A stretch of DNA of 23,682 nt from a virus: IMG/VR virus record IMGVR_UViG_3300015371_000181, positions 1 to 23,682 of that record; one strand, 5' to 3'. Position 1 is the stretch's first letter. The number at the start of each line of letters is the position of its first letter. Of the stretch, positions 1 through 6,649 are shown piece after piece. Below the pieces are notes generated by a model. It was not told the DNA's origin. It did no database searches and saw only the letters and a program-made list of their open reading frames with translations. A program made the translations under genes and the position numbers.

Positions 1-840
1 CATGTCGTCGGCGATCATGATGACGCGGATCGGCGTGTTCACCGGGAAATCCGTCGTCGAGAACGTCTGTTTGTACGCCTCCTCGATCGTCGCGGCGGTG
101 AGGATGTCGTAGCTCGGAGCGGCTCCGCCCTTATATTTCCCGACGCTCTGCGTCGCCCTGGTACCACCGCCAGACCCGTTCGACCAGCCGGTCACGTCGG
201 ACGCGACGAGCCACCCCGTGTTTCCGCTGATGACGCCGATCGAGACGGCTCCGAGCGCGTCCACCGTGTTCTGGAAGATGATCGTGACGTCGGCGAGGAC
301 GTCGCCTTCGCTGCCGGCGGTGACAGTGACGGTGAACGACGCGGGGCCAGCCGCGTTCACGAGCGGCGACCCCGACGACCCCATCGTCTGTTTCGCGCCA
401 TACCCGAACGGCAACGCTTGGAGGGTGAGCGTCCCGATCCACCGATTCTGGAGGTCGTCAAGGAAGTCATACGCGCCGTCGAGGACTCCGCCGAGCAGCT
501 TGTACGTCGTTGTTTTCGACGACCCGTTCGGCGTCACCACGAGATCAGTCGGCGCATACCGCGAGGATTTCGCGAGGACATAGGCGATGGCGGAGAGTTT
601 GGATGCGAGGTCGTCCTTCGACGAGCCGATGATCCGCATCGGAAGCGTGATCGTCCGCTGCACCCTTCCCGCTGAGAGGATCGCGTCGATGTCTTCGAGG
701 CGGTACCCGCCCTGCGTGATCACGTCCTGGATCGCAGAGCCGCCCCAGTCGGCGCCGGATTGGATGGAGTAGCCGGTGGCGGTGCCCTGGTTGAGCTGTT
801 GGTTGAGCCCGGTTGGTTCGAGGACGACGGAGAGCGCCAC
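1..840 (-). CDS. Distal/minor tail protein, N-terminal 280 residues (cut by left edge)
   Basis: The frame is open from a GTG at 840 to the window edge with no stop, so only the first 280 residues are present. The start abuts the tape measure stop (TAG then GTG). Residues 1-155 have the mixed beta pattern of distal-tail (Dit-like) or siphovirus tail-component proteins, including LVVTPNGSSKTTTYKLLGG near residue 100, typical of a tail-tube-like beta domain. From about residue 160 a second Ser/Gly/Thr-rich beta-sandwich-like region begins (PASFTVTVTAGSEGDVLADV), as often found in adhesive parts of actinophage minor tail proteins. Its place directly downstream of the tape measure gene is the classic position for the tail-tip hub or distal tail protein. 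The family assignment is by context and pattern only. The C-terminus and any enzymatic or receptor-binding domain lie outside the window. Confidence 0.72.
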   Translation of the reverse strand, partial: MALSVVLEPTGLNQQLNQGTATGYSIQSGADWGGSAIQDVITQGGYRLEDIDAILSAGRVQRTITLPMRIIGSSKDDLASKLSAIAYVLAKSSRYAPTDLVVTPNGSSKTTTYKLLGGVLDGAYDFLDDLQNRWIGTLTLQALPFGYGAKQTMGSSGSPLVNAAGPASFTVTVTAGSEGDVLADVTIIFQNTVDALGAVSIGVISGNTGWLVASDVTGWSNGSGGGTRATQSVGKYKGGAAPSYDILTAATIEEAYKQTFSTTDFPVNTPIRVIMIADDM

Positions 841-2448
841 CTAGTGGCCGCCTGCGCGTTTCCGCCAATCCGCTATGACTGCGCGGCCGACCTGCGCGGC
901 GACGCGGCGCTGCGTCGTCGCGTCTGACAGGTCGGCGCCGTGGATCGTCACGAACACGTTCGGAGACGCCATCGCCACCGCCCGCGGCGCGGCTCGATTC
1001 GCAGTGGCTACATGACCGCCAGGGACCATACCCGACACGCCGTGGCCGATGTCGCTCACCAATCCGCCCGCTCCACTAAGGAGACTCGTGAACCAGCCTG
1101 GAGGGCTCGGCCAGTTGATCGAGATGTCGAACGGAGCCTCGACGATCTTCACGATCTCATCCCAGATCGTACCGACCTTACGCTTCACCCAATCCCACGC
1201 CTCGCCGATGCGAGTCTTCAGCCAGTCCCGCGCCGTTCCAGCGGCAGAACTGATCTTCTGAACGAACCCCCTCGCGACGTCGGCGATCTCGTGGCCCCAC
1301 CACTTGACCCAACTGAACGCGGACGCGCGGACCGCGTTGAACGCTCGCCGCCCCGCGTCCTTGAAGATCTGGACGAAGAAGTCGATGATCCGGCCGCGCA
1401 TCCCGCTGTTCATGATGCCGCGGAGGATCTGCTGTCCGATCTGGATCCCCTGCTTCGTGAAATGATGGCGATTCCACCAATCGATGAATGGTTGGAGGAC
1501 ACCGTCGACGGTGCGGGGGAGGATCTTGAAGACGCCGGGTCGGATCTCGACGGGGTGGCGATCCGTCTCGCCGAACAGGAACCCGACGAAGCGGTGCCAC
1601 CAATCCGCGACCATGACATGGAACGCCGAGTCTTCGAACGCGACGTGGAACGCGAGCCGGATCGGCTTCGAGAGAACCTCGGCGACGCGGTCGACGAACT
1701 GGCCGAGCAGTTTCGTGCCCTGCGTGTCGATCATCCTGAACGCCTGCCCAAGCGGAAGCTTGATGACCTTGTCGAGGAACAGGAGCGCCGTCTCCGCGGC
1801 GTGTCCGAGCTCGATCAGGTAGGGGAGGAAGCGTTGCGCGAGCAGCGTCGACGTGCGGTGGAACATCGAGCCGAGCGTGTCGACGATCCCCGAGAACCCC
1901 TTGAGGTGGATACCGCCCTCCGCGGCGCGTTTCGCGGCGATCGCGAATCCGACTCCGAGACCACCAAGCAGGCCGACGAGGAGCGTGACGGGAGCGACGA
2001 GGTCAGCGACGATCGCGACCAACGTCCCAAGGATCGACGCTAACGCTTCTGCGGCGAACACGACGACCATCGCCGCCGCCGCGAGCGCCACCAACCCGAT
2101 CCCGAGCGACGAGATCGTCGCGATCAACGCCTGTCCGACGGTGCCGGCCTGCTCGAAGTTCTTCGCGAAGTCGGCGCCCGCCTGGATCGGCGCGAGCATC
2201 GCCGACGCGAGGTTCCCGAAACCACGGACGATCGACCCGATCGGGCCGCGGTCGCCGATGTTCCCCAACGCGTAGCGGAGCCTGCCGAGGCGATACGCGA
2301 AGCTGTTGTGGTTCGTCTCGTCGCCGAGGTTATGACCCGCCATCGTGCCGGCGTGGTCGAGATCCTCAACCGCCAGCTTCGCGAGCTCCAACTTGAGCAG
2401 GGTGTCGCCGAGGCTCGCCTCGACGACGATCGTCACGTCGTTCGCCAC
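841..2448 (-). CDS. Tail tape measure protein (short)
   Basis: This 535-residue protein starts at a GTG that shares one base with the preceding stop (TAGTG), with GAGGAG upstream. An Ala/Leu/Val-rich hydrophobic block at about residues 106-172 is followed by amphipathic segments and a Trp-rich part at about 365-460, as in many tape measure proteins that set tail length and help DNA entry. It directly follows the frameshifted tail assembly chaperone and precedes the distal tail gene, the standard siphovirus order. No lysozyme or peptidase motif was seen. At about 1.5 angstrom per residue (the usual helical-ruler rule), 535 residues predict a tail near 80 nm, short for a siphovirus. The assignment rests on position, composition and length. 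A different hydrophobic tail protein is the only real alternative. Confidence 0.85.
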   Translation of the reverse strand: MANDVTIVVEASLGDTLLKLELAKLAVEDLDHAGTMAGHNLGDETNHNSFAYRLGRLRYALGNIGDRGPIGSIVRGFGNLASAMLAPIQAGADFAKNFEQAGTVGQALIATISSLGIGLVALAAAAMVVVFAAEALASILGTLVAIVADLVAPVTLLVGLLGGLGVGFAIAAKRAAEGGIHLKGFSGIVDTLGSMFHRTSTLLAQRFLPYLIELGHAAETALLFLDKVIKLPLGQAFRMIDTQGTKLLGQFVDRVAEVLSKPIRLAFHVAFEDSAFHVMVADWWHRFVGFLFGETDRHPVEIRPGVFKILPRTVDGVLQPFIDWWNRHHFTKQGIQIGQQILRGIMNSGMRGRIIDFFVQIFKDAGRRAFNAVRASAFSWVKWWGHEIADVARGFVQKISSAAGTARDWLKTRIGEAWDWVKRKVGTIWDEIVKIVEAPFDISINWPSPPGWFTSLLSGAGGLVSDIGHGVSGMVPGGHVATANRAAPRAVAMASPNVFVTIHGADLSDATTQRRVAAQVGRAVIADWRKRAGGH

Positions 2449-2711
2449 TAGTTCTCCTCATGCATCGGGAGGCGCTGCCAACCAGGCGGCGGCTCAGAAG
2501 GCGCATACTGAAACGGATCCTCATCCTCGACGCCCTCGACGAGATAGTTGAACCCGACCGGGTCCTCCCACCACTTCTTACTGTCGGTCTCGTGGCGGAT
2601 CAGTTGGCTCGTCAACCAGTCGACCAGGACGACGGGAAGCGCATCGACCTCGACGGGAAGGCGGCGGAAGTAGCGCGCCCAGAGGTAGTAGACCCGCTGG
2701 GCGCTCAGGCT
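2448..2711 (-). CDS. Tail assembly chaperone frameshift extension (T-like part)
   Basis: This 87-codon open frame has no usable start codon of its own near its beginning and sits in the -1 frame relative to the upstream chaperone. It is entered by slippage on C CCC CCA, giving a predicted 208-residue fusion (121 residues from the upstream frame plus 87). It begins SLSAQRVYYLWARYF, has WWEDP in the middle and ends PMHEEN. The stop shares one base with the tape measure start. This G/GT arrangement is conserved in long-tailed phages, where the long form helps assemble the tape measure and tail tube. The extension would be missed by gene callers that require a start codon. Confidence 0.85.
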   Translation of the reverse strand, partial: SLSAQRVYYLWARYFRRLPVEVDALPVVLVDWLTSQLIRHETDSKKWWEDPVGFNYLVEGVEDEDPFQYAPSEPPPGWQRLPMHEEN

Positions 2712-2717
2712 GGGGGG
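2675..2717 (-). promoter_or_regulatory. -1 programmed ribosomal frameshift signal
   Basis: Reading the minus strand, the heptamer CCCCCCA (2717-2711) is in the X XXY YYZ register relative to the chaperone frame (CGC CCC CCA). Six bases further on, an 8-bp perfect stem (GCGCCCAG at 2704-2697 with CTGGGCGC at 2682-2675) can form. Inside it, GGGT and ACCT can pair after a one-base bulge. The chaperone stop TGA lies in the spacer. Slippery site, 6-nt spacer and stable hairpin match the accepted layout for -1 frameshifting in tail chaperone genes. Confidence 0.85.
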
Positions 2718-3073
2718 CGACTCCCAGCCTTCTCCGTCAAGTGCTGCGTCAACCGCTCCAACGCGGAGAAGCTGAGGACATCGTCATCCCACAACCGGAC
2801 GAGTACCTCGTCGGCTGGTGGGCCGCCGTTCTGCTGGCCGAGGAGACCGGCGAGCGCCTTGATCAGCATCCGCGCCGCGTCGTCCATGTCGACGACGTCG
2901 CCGGCGTCGGCGTGCGCCTGCATGTCGCGGGCGTGGCGTTCCTGTTCCTGGAACAAGCGGATGCGGCTCTTCGTCAACGGGAGGACGTCGTAGCGGTGTT
3001 GGACGCCGTCGCCTTCGTTGATGGTGACGGTCTCTCCTACCGGCGTGGTGACGTCGAGTTGGTAGTCGGACAT
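2705..3073 (-). CDS. Tail assembly chaperone, short form (G-like)
   Basis: A 122-residue acidic protein with start ATG at 3073 and AGAGG about 9 bases upstream. It lies directly before the tape measure gene and ends at a TGA just after the slippery CCCCCCA, so most ribosomes make this short form and a fraction shift into the extension ending at 2448. Residues 1-30 look like a small beta region, followed by helices (SRIRLFQEQERHARDMQAH) and an Asp-rich middle. The function is inferred from gene order and the frameshift architecture, known for lambda G/GT-type chaperones that bind the tape measure protein and recruit tail tube subunits. The plus-strand HNH gene separates it from the major tail gene upstream. 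Confidence 0.85.
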   Translation of the reverse strand: MSDYQLDVTTPVGETVTINEGDGVQHRYDVLPLTKSRIRLFQEQERHARDMQAHADAGDVVDMDDAARMLIKALAGLLGQQNGGPPADEVLVRLWDDDVLSFSALERLTQHLTEKAGSRPPA

Positions 3074-3091
3074 GCCCTGCCTCTTCTTTCT

Positions 3092-3123
3092 GGTCGTCGT
3101 ACGACCCCTAGACTTGGTAAACT
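3092..3123 (+). promoter_or_regulatory. Dyad and possible extended -10 promoter for the plus-strand HNH gene
   Basis: The 50-bp gap between the divergent chaperone and HNH genes holds GGTCGT-CGT-ACGACC (3092-3106), which contains the perfect palindrome GTCGTACGAC (3096-3105). Downstream on the plus strand is TTGGTAAACT, with TAAACT at 3118-3123 preceded by TG-G, an extended -10 pattern. A start point about 7 bases further falls on the second in-frame ATG of the HNH gene (3130). No good -35 is visible. The dyad could instead be an operator or an RNA hairpin in the chaperone leader. Confidence 0.35.
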
Positions 3124-3576
3124 ATGGGCATGGGGCAACCACGCCCGATCAAAGAACGATTCTGGGAGAAGGTCGACAAACGCGGTCCGGATGAATGCTG
3201 GAACTGGACAGCGTCACAATGTGAGGGATACGGGCAGATCGGATACCAAGGCCGACCTCGACGCGCCCACCAGATCGCGTGGGAACTGATGGTCGGCCCA
3301 CGAACGCCGGGGCTCGTAATCGACCACCTCTGTTTCAACCGCCTGTGCCAGAATCCCGCGCATCTGGAGGAAGTCACCCAAGGCGAGAACGCCAGACGTG
3401 GGCGTGTGCGCCGCAAGCCTCAGAAGAGGAAGACGCACTGCCCGAAGGGCCACCCCTACTCGGGCGACAACCTACTCCTCACGAAGCAGGGCTACCCCTA
3501 CTGCCGCGAATGCAACCGAGCAAACGCTCTGCGGTACGCCCGCCAGAAGCGATCCGAACGCCGACTAGCTGACTGA
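3124..3576 (+). CDS. HNH homing-type endonuclease (plus strand)
   Basis: This 150-residue protein is the only convincing plus-strand gene. It contains WNWTASQCEGYGQIGYQGR and VIDHLCFNRLCQNPAHLE (residues about 65-82), the DHLC...NPxHL signature of phage HNH nucleases. A C-terminal zinc-binding region has CPKGHPY and CREC (about residues 102-130). Such free-standing nucleases nick or cut phage DNA and often spread as homing genes. It sits between the major tail and tail chaperone genes, and its last 12 bases overlap the convergent end of the major tail gene. There are two possible starts, ATG 3124 and ATG 3130. Neither has a Shine-Dalgarno sequence, so a leaderless transcript is possible. Opposite orientation and intrusion into a conserved tail cluster indicate insertion. 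Confidence 0.88.
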   Translation: MGMGQPRPIKERFWEKVDKRGPDECWNWTASQCEGYGQIGYQGRPRRAHQIAWELMVGPRTPGLVIDHLCFNRLCQNPAHLEEVTQGENARRGRVRRKPQKRKTHCPKGHPYSGDNLLLTKQGYPYCRECNRANALRYARQKRSERRLAD

Positions 3577-4602
3577 GCTGTAGCTCGTGACCCCATTACA
3601 CAGGGTTATCACGTAGCTCGGGCTGCCGCCGCTGCTGCGGCCGAAGGTGACGGGGATCGTCGCGCCGTGGCGGATCTTGTGCTGAAGCGCGTCCGGAGTG
3701 AGATCCGAGTAGACGGCGTTCCCCTCGATGAACAGCTTGTACGGGTACGAACCCGTGATGAACTGGGTGCTGACCCACGACGCCTTGACCGTGAAGTTCG
3801 TCCCGGCGAGCAGTGCGGCGATGTCGTCGGTGTCGAGGTTCCGCGTCGAGAGCTGCACCGTGAGGCGAAGATCGACTCCGGTACGGTCGACGATGTCGGG
3901 GTACATCGACCCGCTGAGCGTCCGGTCGAAACTGACGGGGTTATCGAGGGTGAAGCCGAAGACGGATTGCGTGGCGCTGTTCGTGAGCCACGTCGTCGGC
4001 TGCGTCATGTGCGACCGGAGGAACGGTTTCACGGTCAGCGCGTCATACGTCGGCGAGAGCGCCGGGTCGGCTTCCTGCGCCGTGTAGAGGTTATGGCCGG
4101 TGACGTTCATCGTCATCACCTCGCCATCAGCCTGCACCTGGATCTGCTCGGGGACACACCCCCGCTGGAGGATGAAGACGGACTGGTCGGGGTAGACGAT
4201 GTGGCGCTGCAATGATCGGACCTGCGTGTTCGTGGTGCCGGCTGTCCACACCCACCGGTTCGTCGACGCCGGCATGATCGTCCCACCAGGATCGGTGATG
4301 ACGCCGTTCCCGGCGGTGTACGTCCCGAGGCCGTGACATGCATGCATGTACAGGCCGAACAGGTTCGGGTAGAGACGGAGGTTCGCGCCCCACTCTCCTG
4401 GGTCGTACCCGACCTGGTCGGGCTGGACGTTGTCGGAGAAGCCGCGGAGCTCGTCCGAACGGTCGTCGAACAGGACGGGGACGCGCCACGAAGCCTCCGT
4501 CAACGGGTGATAGAACGTCGTCGCCGACACGGCGCTCGGGTTGTTCTGCCCGTTCGGCGTCGTCTCGATCGCGTTTTGGACGTATCCACCAGCGGCAGCC
4601 AT
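3565..4602 (-). CDS. Major tail (tube) protein
   Basis: A 345-residue Thr/Ser/Asn-rich, beta-rich protein whose ATG abuts the stop of the preceding small gene (TAGATG). It has no membrane segment or enzyme motif. The order head-tail connector, gp10-like protein, tail terminator-like protein, this gene, tail chaperone, tape measure is the standard siphovirus arrangement and places it as the tail tube subunit. It is longer than many tube proteins (150-250 residues), so an added surface domain is plausible, perhaps towards the C-terminus around PYKLFIEGNAVYSDLTPDAL. The last 12 bases overlap the convergent HNH gene, so any loss or gain of that insertion could alter the C-terminal residues. Function is inferred mainly from position and composition. 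Confidence 0.72.
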   Translation of the reverse strand: MAAAGGYVQNAIETTPNGQNNPSAVSATTFYHPLTEASWRVPVLFDDRSDELRGFSDNVQPDQVGYDPGEWGANLRLYPNLFGLYMHACHGLGTYTAGNGVITDPGGTIMPASTNRWVWTAGTTNTQVRSLQRHIVYPDQSVFILQRGCVPEQIQVQADGEVMTMNVTGHNLYTAQEADPALSPTYDALTVKPFLRSHMTQPTTWLTNSATQSVFGFTLDNPVSFDRTLSGSMYPDIVDRTGVDLRLTVQLSTRNLDTDDIAALLAGTNFTVKASWVSTQFITGSYPYKLFIEGNAVYSDLTPDALQHKIRHGATIPVTFGRSSGGSPSYVITLCNGVTSYSSVS

Positions 4603-4803
4603 CTACTCCTCCTTCTTGTCCGCCGGGGCGGCTTTGACGTCCTTGATCAAGAGCGGGAGTCCCTTCTTGATCAGGGCTTCCCACTCTTTCCGAGTCAGCG
4701 GTGTCGCGTCGAGTTCGCAAGGGACGACGACGCCGTGATCCGCGAGTTCCTGCGGTTCCTGCGAGCCGGTCTTGTCAGGGTCGGGGATTAGCATCAGCGT
4801 CAT
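4603..4803 (-). CDS. Small charged protein of tail block, unknown function
   Basis: A 66-residue protein with ATG at 4803 and AGGAG about 10 bases upstream; its stop abuts the major tail start. The N-terminus is MTLMLIPDPDKTG and the C-terminus is Lys/Glu/Ala-rich (KAAPADKKEE). The middle has a helix-like LTRKEWEALIKKGLPLLI segment. No known domain is recognised. Its position between tail terminator-like and major tail genes, with tight spacing, suggests co-expression with tail genes, perhaps as an accessory or scaffolding factor, but that is inference. Confidence 0.7.
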   Translation of the reverse strand: MTLMLIPDPDKTGSQEPQELADHGVVVPCELDATPLTRKEWEALIKKGLPLLIKDVKAAPADKKEE

Positions 4804-4815
4804 AATCGGCGTCTC

Positions 4816-5289
4816 CTATGCGATGGACGAGTCGATAACGGTTCGTAGCGTGGCGACGGTCTGCCATACAGCCCGCGTCGATTCGATCTGTTCGAACGGT
4901 TCGATCATCGTTACGCGCGAGAATCGGCACACGCCGGGACCGTTCGGGTCGATCATCCGGTTCGCGTCGAACGCGGCGACCAGGCGACTCGTGAACACGT
5001 CGTCCTGCTGCTGCGCATCTACCTGGCCGGCGATCTGCGCGTAGATCGTGATCGTCCAATCGACGCTGTGCGTTTCCTGGCCGAGTGCTTCGGTGCCGAT
5101 GCCTTCGCCGTAGACGCTGACTTCGGGCGCCGTGACCGCGCCGCGGCGGATCGTCGCGTACGGCATGTTGTTCGCCGCTTCGACGGTGCCAGGGTCGTAC
5201 TGGTTGACGCGTAAGAGTTCGGGGATCGTGTTCAGGACTGCGGCGATGCCGGCGCGGACGGATGGGAAGTCGAGGGGAGTCGCGGTCAC
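4816..5289 (-). CDS. Tail terminator-like / minor tail protein
   Basis: A 157-residue protein with GTG start overlapping the previous stop (GTGA). The pattern (LDFPSVRAGIAAVLNTIPELL at the N-terminus, strands with THSVDWTITIYAQI in the middle, a final helix and strand) fits small alpha/beta tail-completion proteins of the lambda gpU or Lactobacillus/HK97 gp10-neighbour type, which cap the tail tube before head joining. Its position between the gp10-like gene and the major tail gene supports this. No motif is diagnostic; a profile comparison would separate tail terminator from other neck proteins. Confidence 0.65.
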   Translation of the reverse strand: MTATPLDFPSVRAGIAAVLNTIPELLRVNQYDPGTVEAANNMPYATIRRGAVTAPEVSVYGEGIGTEALGQETHSVDWTITIYAQIAGQVDAQQQDDVFTSRLVAAFDANRMIDPNGPGVCRFSRVTMIEPFEQIESTRAVWQTVATLRTVIDSSIA

Positions 5290-5708
5290 ACGAGTCCCGC
5301 TTTGGCGAGCGCCTTGTCGATCTCGACATCCATGATCAGCGGCAGCTCGGCCTCGAGCCTAGTCGCGCCGCGTTCGAAGAAGTATTGGGGTTCGACCCTG
5401 CCACGACTCGCGCCCGTGTGAGTGTGGCGCTCTCCGGTGCCCTGGTCTTGCCACCGCATGATGTAGGCGTGCGGACCGCCGGCATAGATCTTCGCGGCGG
5501 CCGTGTTCGACAAGCCGCCGACCGACGAGGAGCGGATCCCTGCACGGCCGATACCAGTCTTGACGGGGGCGCCTCGGCGGACATAGGTGCGGCCTTTCGC
5601 CGCTGCTTTCCCGACGGCTGTCCTGATCGCGCGTCGCGCCTGCGTCTCAGTGAACGCCGTCAACTTCTGTTCGAGGCCGTGCGTGTCGACGTGGACGCCG
5701 AGCCTCAT
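5286..5708 (-). CDS. HK97 gp10-like neck/tail-completion protein
   Basis: A 140-residue basic protein that starts at ATG 5708 inside an ATGA overlap with the connector gene stop and ends in a GTGA overlap with the next gene. It has an N-terminal helix (LEQKLTAFTETQARRAIRTA), then RRGAPVKTGIGRAGI, then GGPHAYIMRWQDQGTGERHT and the terminal PQYFFERGATRL, the usual layout of HK97 gp10-family proteins (basic helix, VKTG.. LR, YA..vE.Gt, P.pFl..A). These proteins act at the head-tail neck or as tail completion factors. Position after the head-tail connector agrees. An upstream open extension in this frame is antisense to nothing useful but overlaps the connector gene, so the ATG at 5708 is preferred. 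Confidence 0.8.
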   Translation of the reverse strand: MRLGVHVDTHGLEQKLTAFTETQARRAIRTAVGKAAAKGRTYVRRGAPVKTGIGRAGIRSSSVGGLSNTAAAKIYAGGPHAYIMRWQDQGTGERHTHTGASRGRVEPQYFFERGATRLEAELPLIMDVEIDKALAKAGLV

Positions 5709-6316
5709 TCGACGCGGACCTTGTCGTAGTCCGAGAGCATCGCCTGGACACGCGCCGGGAGTTGCAACTGGTTCACGACGGCCGACAACGCCTCGCCCGG
5801 CACCTGGTAGTAGATGTGGAGCCAATCGAGGACCGTCTCGATACAGCCATGCTCGACGTCCGGCGGGACGCTCGGGAATCCCCACGTGCCCGTCACCGAC
5901 GCTTGGCAGTGGACACCCGTCGGCGCGTAGCCGGGAGCGACGGGCGCGACGAGGCGGATCGATGTGTAGACGCCGTCGGGAGCTCCGATCGGAAGCGGCT
6001 GGTACTGGCTCGCCTGGAGCGTAGTCCCGGTCTGGCCGAGCTGCGTGTTGACGGCGACTATGGTGATCGTCTGCGCGTCGTAGCGGCCGAAGTTGATGTC
6101 GGCATACCCCGCCTGCCACGTGATCGGGAACGTCCTGAGCGTCGACCCGACAGCTGCCGACTTGAACTCGCGGTACGCGAGGATGCGGGTGGTGGCGCTG
6201 TTGATGCAGAACCGGATCGCTTCGTCCTGCGTCGGATCCGTAGAGCGGATCCCGCTGCCCTGTTCCTTCACCCGTTCGACGGTGGTGAGCGCGTTAGGGA
6301 GGAGCGTCGTCGGCAC
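5705..6316 (-). CDS. Head-tail connector (gp6-like adaptor)
   Basis: A 203-residue protein with a GTG start that abuts the preceding stop (TAG GTG). It begins LPNALTTVERVKEQ, then DEAIRFCINSATTRILAYREF, the helical opening typical of phage head-tail adaptor (gp6-like or connector 1) proteins. A beta-rich middle follows and then a C-terminal helical region (CIETVLDWLHIYYQV, LPARVQAMLSDYDKVRVE). These proteins form a ring under the portal and receive the neck. The neighbours (gp10-like, tail terminator-like) support the role. Length is larger than the minimal adaptor (about 100-130 residues) because of the inserted beta region at about residues 60-140. Confidence 0.75.
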   Translation of the reverse strand: MPTTLLPNALTTVERVKEQGSGIRSTDPTQDEAIRFCINSATTRILAYREFKSAAVGSTLRTFPITWQAGYADINFGRYDAQTITIVAVNTQLGQTGTTLQASQYQPLPIGAPDGVYTSIRLVAPVAPGYAPTGVHCQASVTGTWGFPSVPPDVEHGCIETVLDWLHIYYQVPGEALSAVVNQLQLPARVQAMLSDYDKVRVE

Positions 6317-6640
6317 CTAGAACCCCGTCCTAACTTCGAACTCGCCGGCGTCGACGTGCTGCGGCTTACTGGTAGCGTCGAGGAGCGTCCACTGTCCGAC
6401 GTAGACGCCGGGGACGAGCGCGGCGAGGTCGGACGATCCGAGGTCGTAGCGGACAGCGCCCGCCGACGGCGTGACGATAACTCCGTTAGTTTCGAACTTG
6501 TTCGTCGTGTCGTACGCCTGGCGGAGCGCGAACAGGACGCCGGTGTATCCGGTGAGGTTCACGACGCTCCCCGATGGATCCTTGATGATCGCGGGGAGGC
6601 TCGGCTGTTGATCACCGACGTAGAGGACGCTACGAGCCAA
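6317..6640 (-). CDS. Small beta-rich virion protein, BppU-N-like
   Basis: A 107-residue protein. A TTG start at 6640 is chosen because GAGGTGG precedes it and no ATG/GTG is available nearby. The pattern (PAIIKDPSGSVVNLTGYTG, then SSDLAALVPGVYVGQWTLLD, then a final FEVR strand) resembles the N-terminal immunoglobulin-like domain of phage baseplate upper proteins (BppU_N). Such domains describe polymer-like 'applied to material' folds in small virion proteins of many phages. Here it lies between the glycosidase-repeat protein and the head-tail connector, so it may help attach that large protein to the particle. That pairing is inference from adjacency. Confidence 0.65.
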   Translation of the reverse strand: MARSVLYVGDQQPSLPAIIKDPSGSVVNLTGYTGVLFALRQAYDTTNKFETNGVIVTPSAGAVRYDLGSSDLAALVPGVYVGQWTLLDATSKPQHVDAGEFEVRTGF

Positions 6641-6649
6641 GATGCCACC

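Noticed and set aside
940-2043. 367-codon plus-strand open frame antisense to the tape measure gene
   Set aside because: Composition is Asp/Glu/Arg repeats typical of antisense reading in GC-rich DNA.
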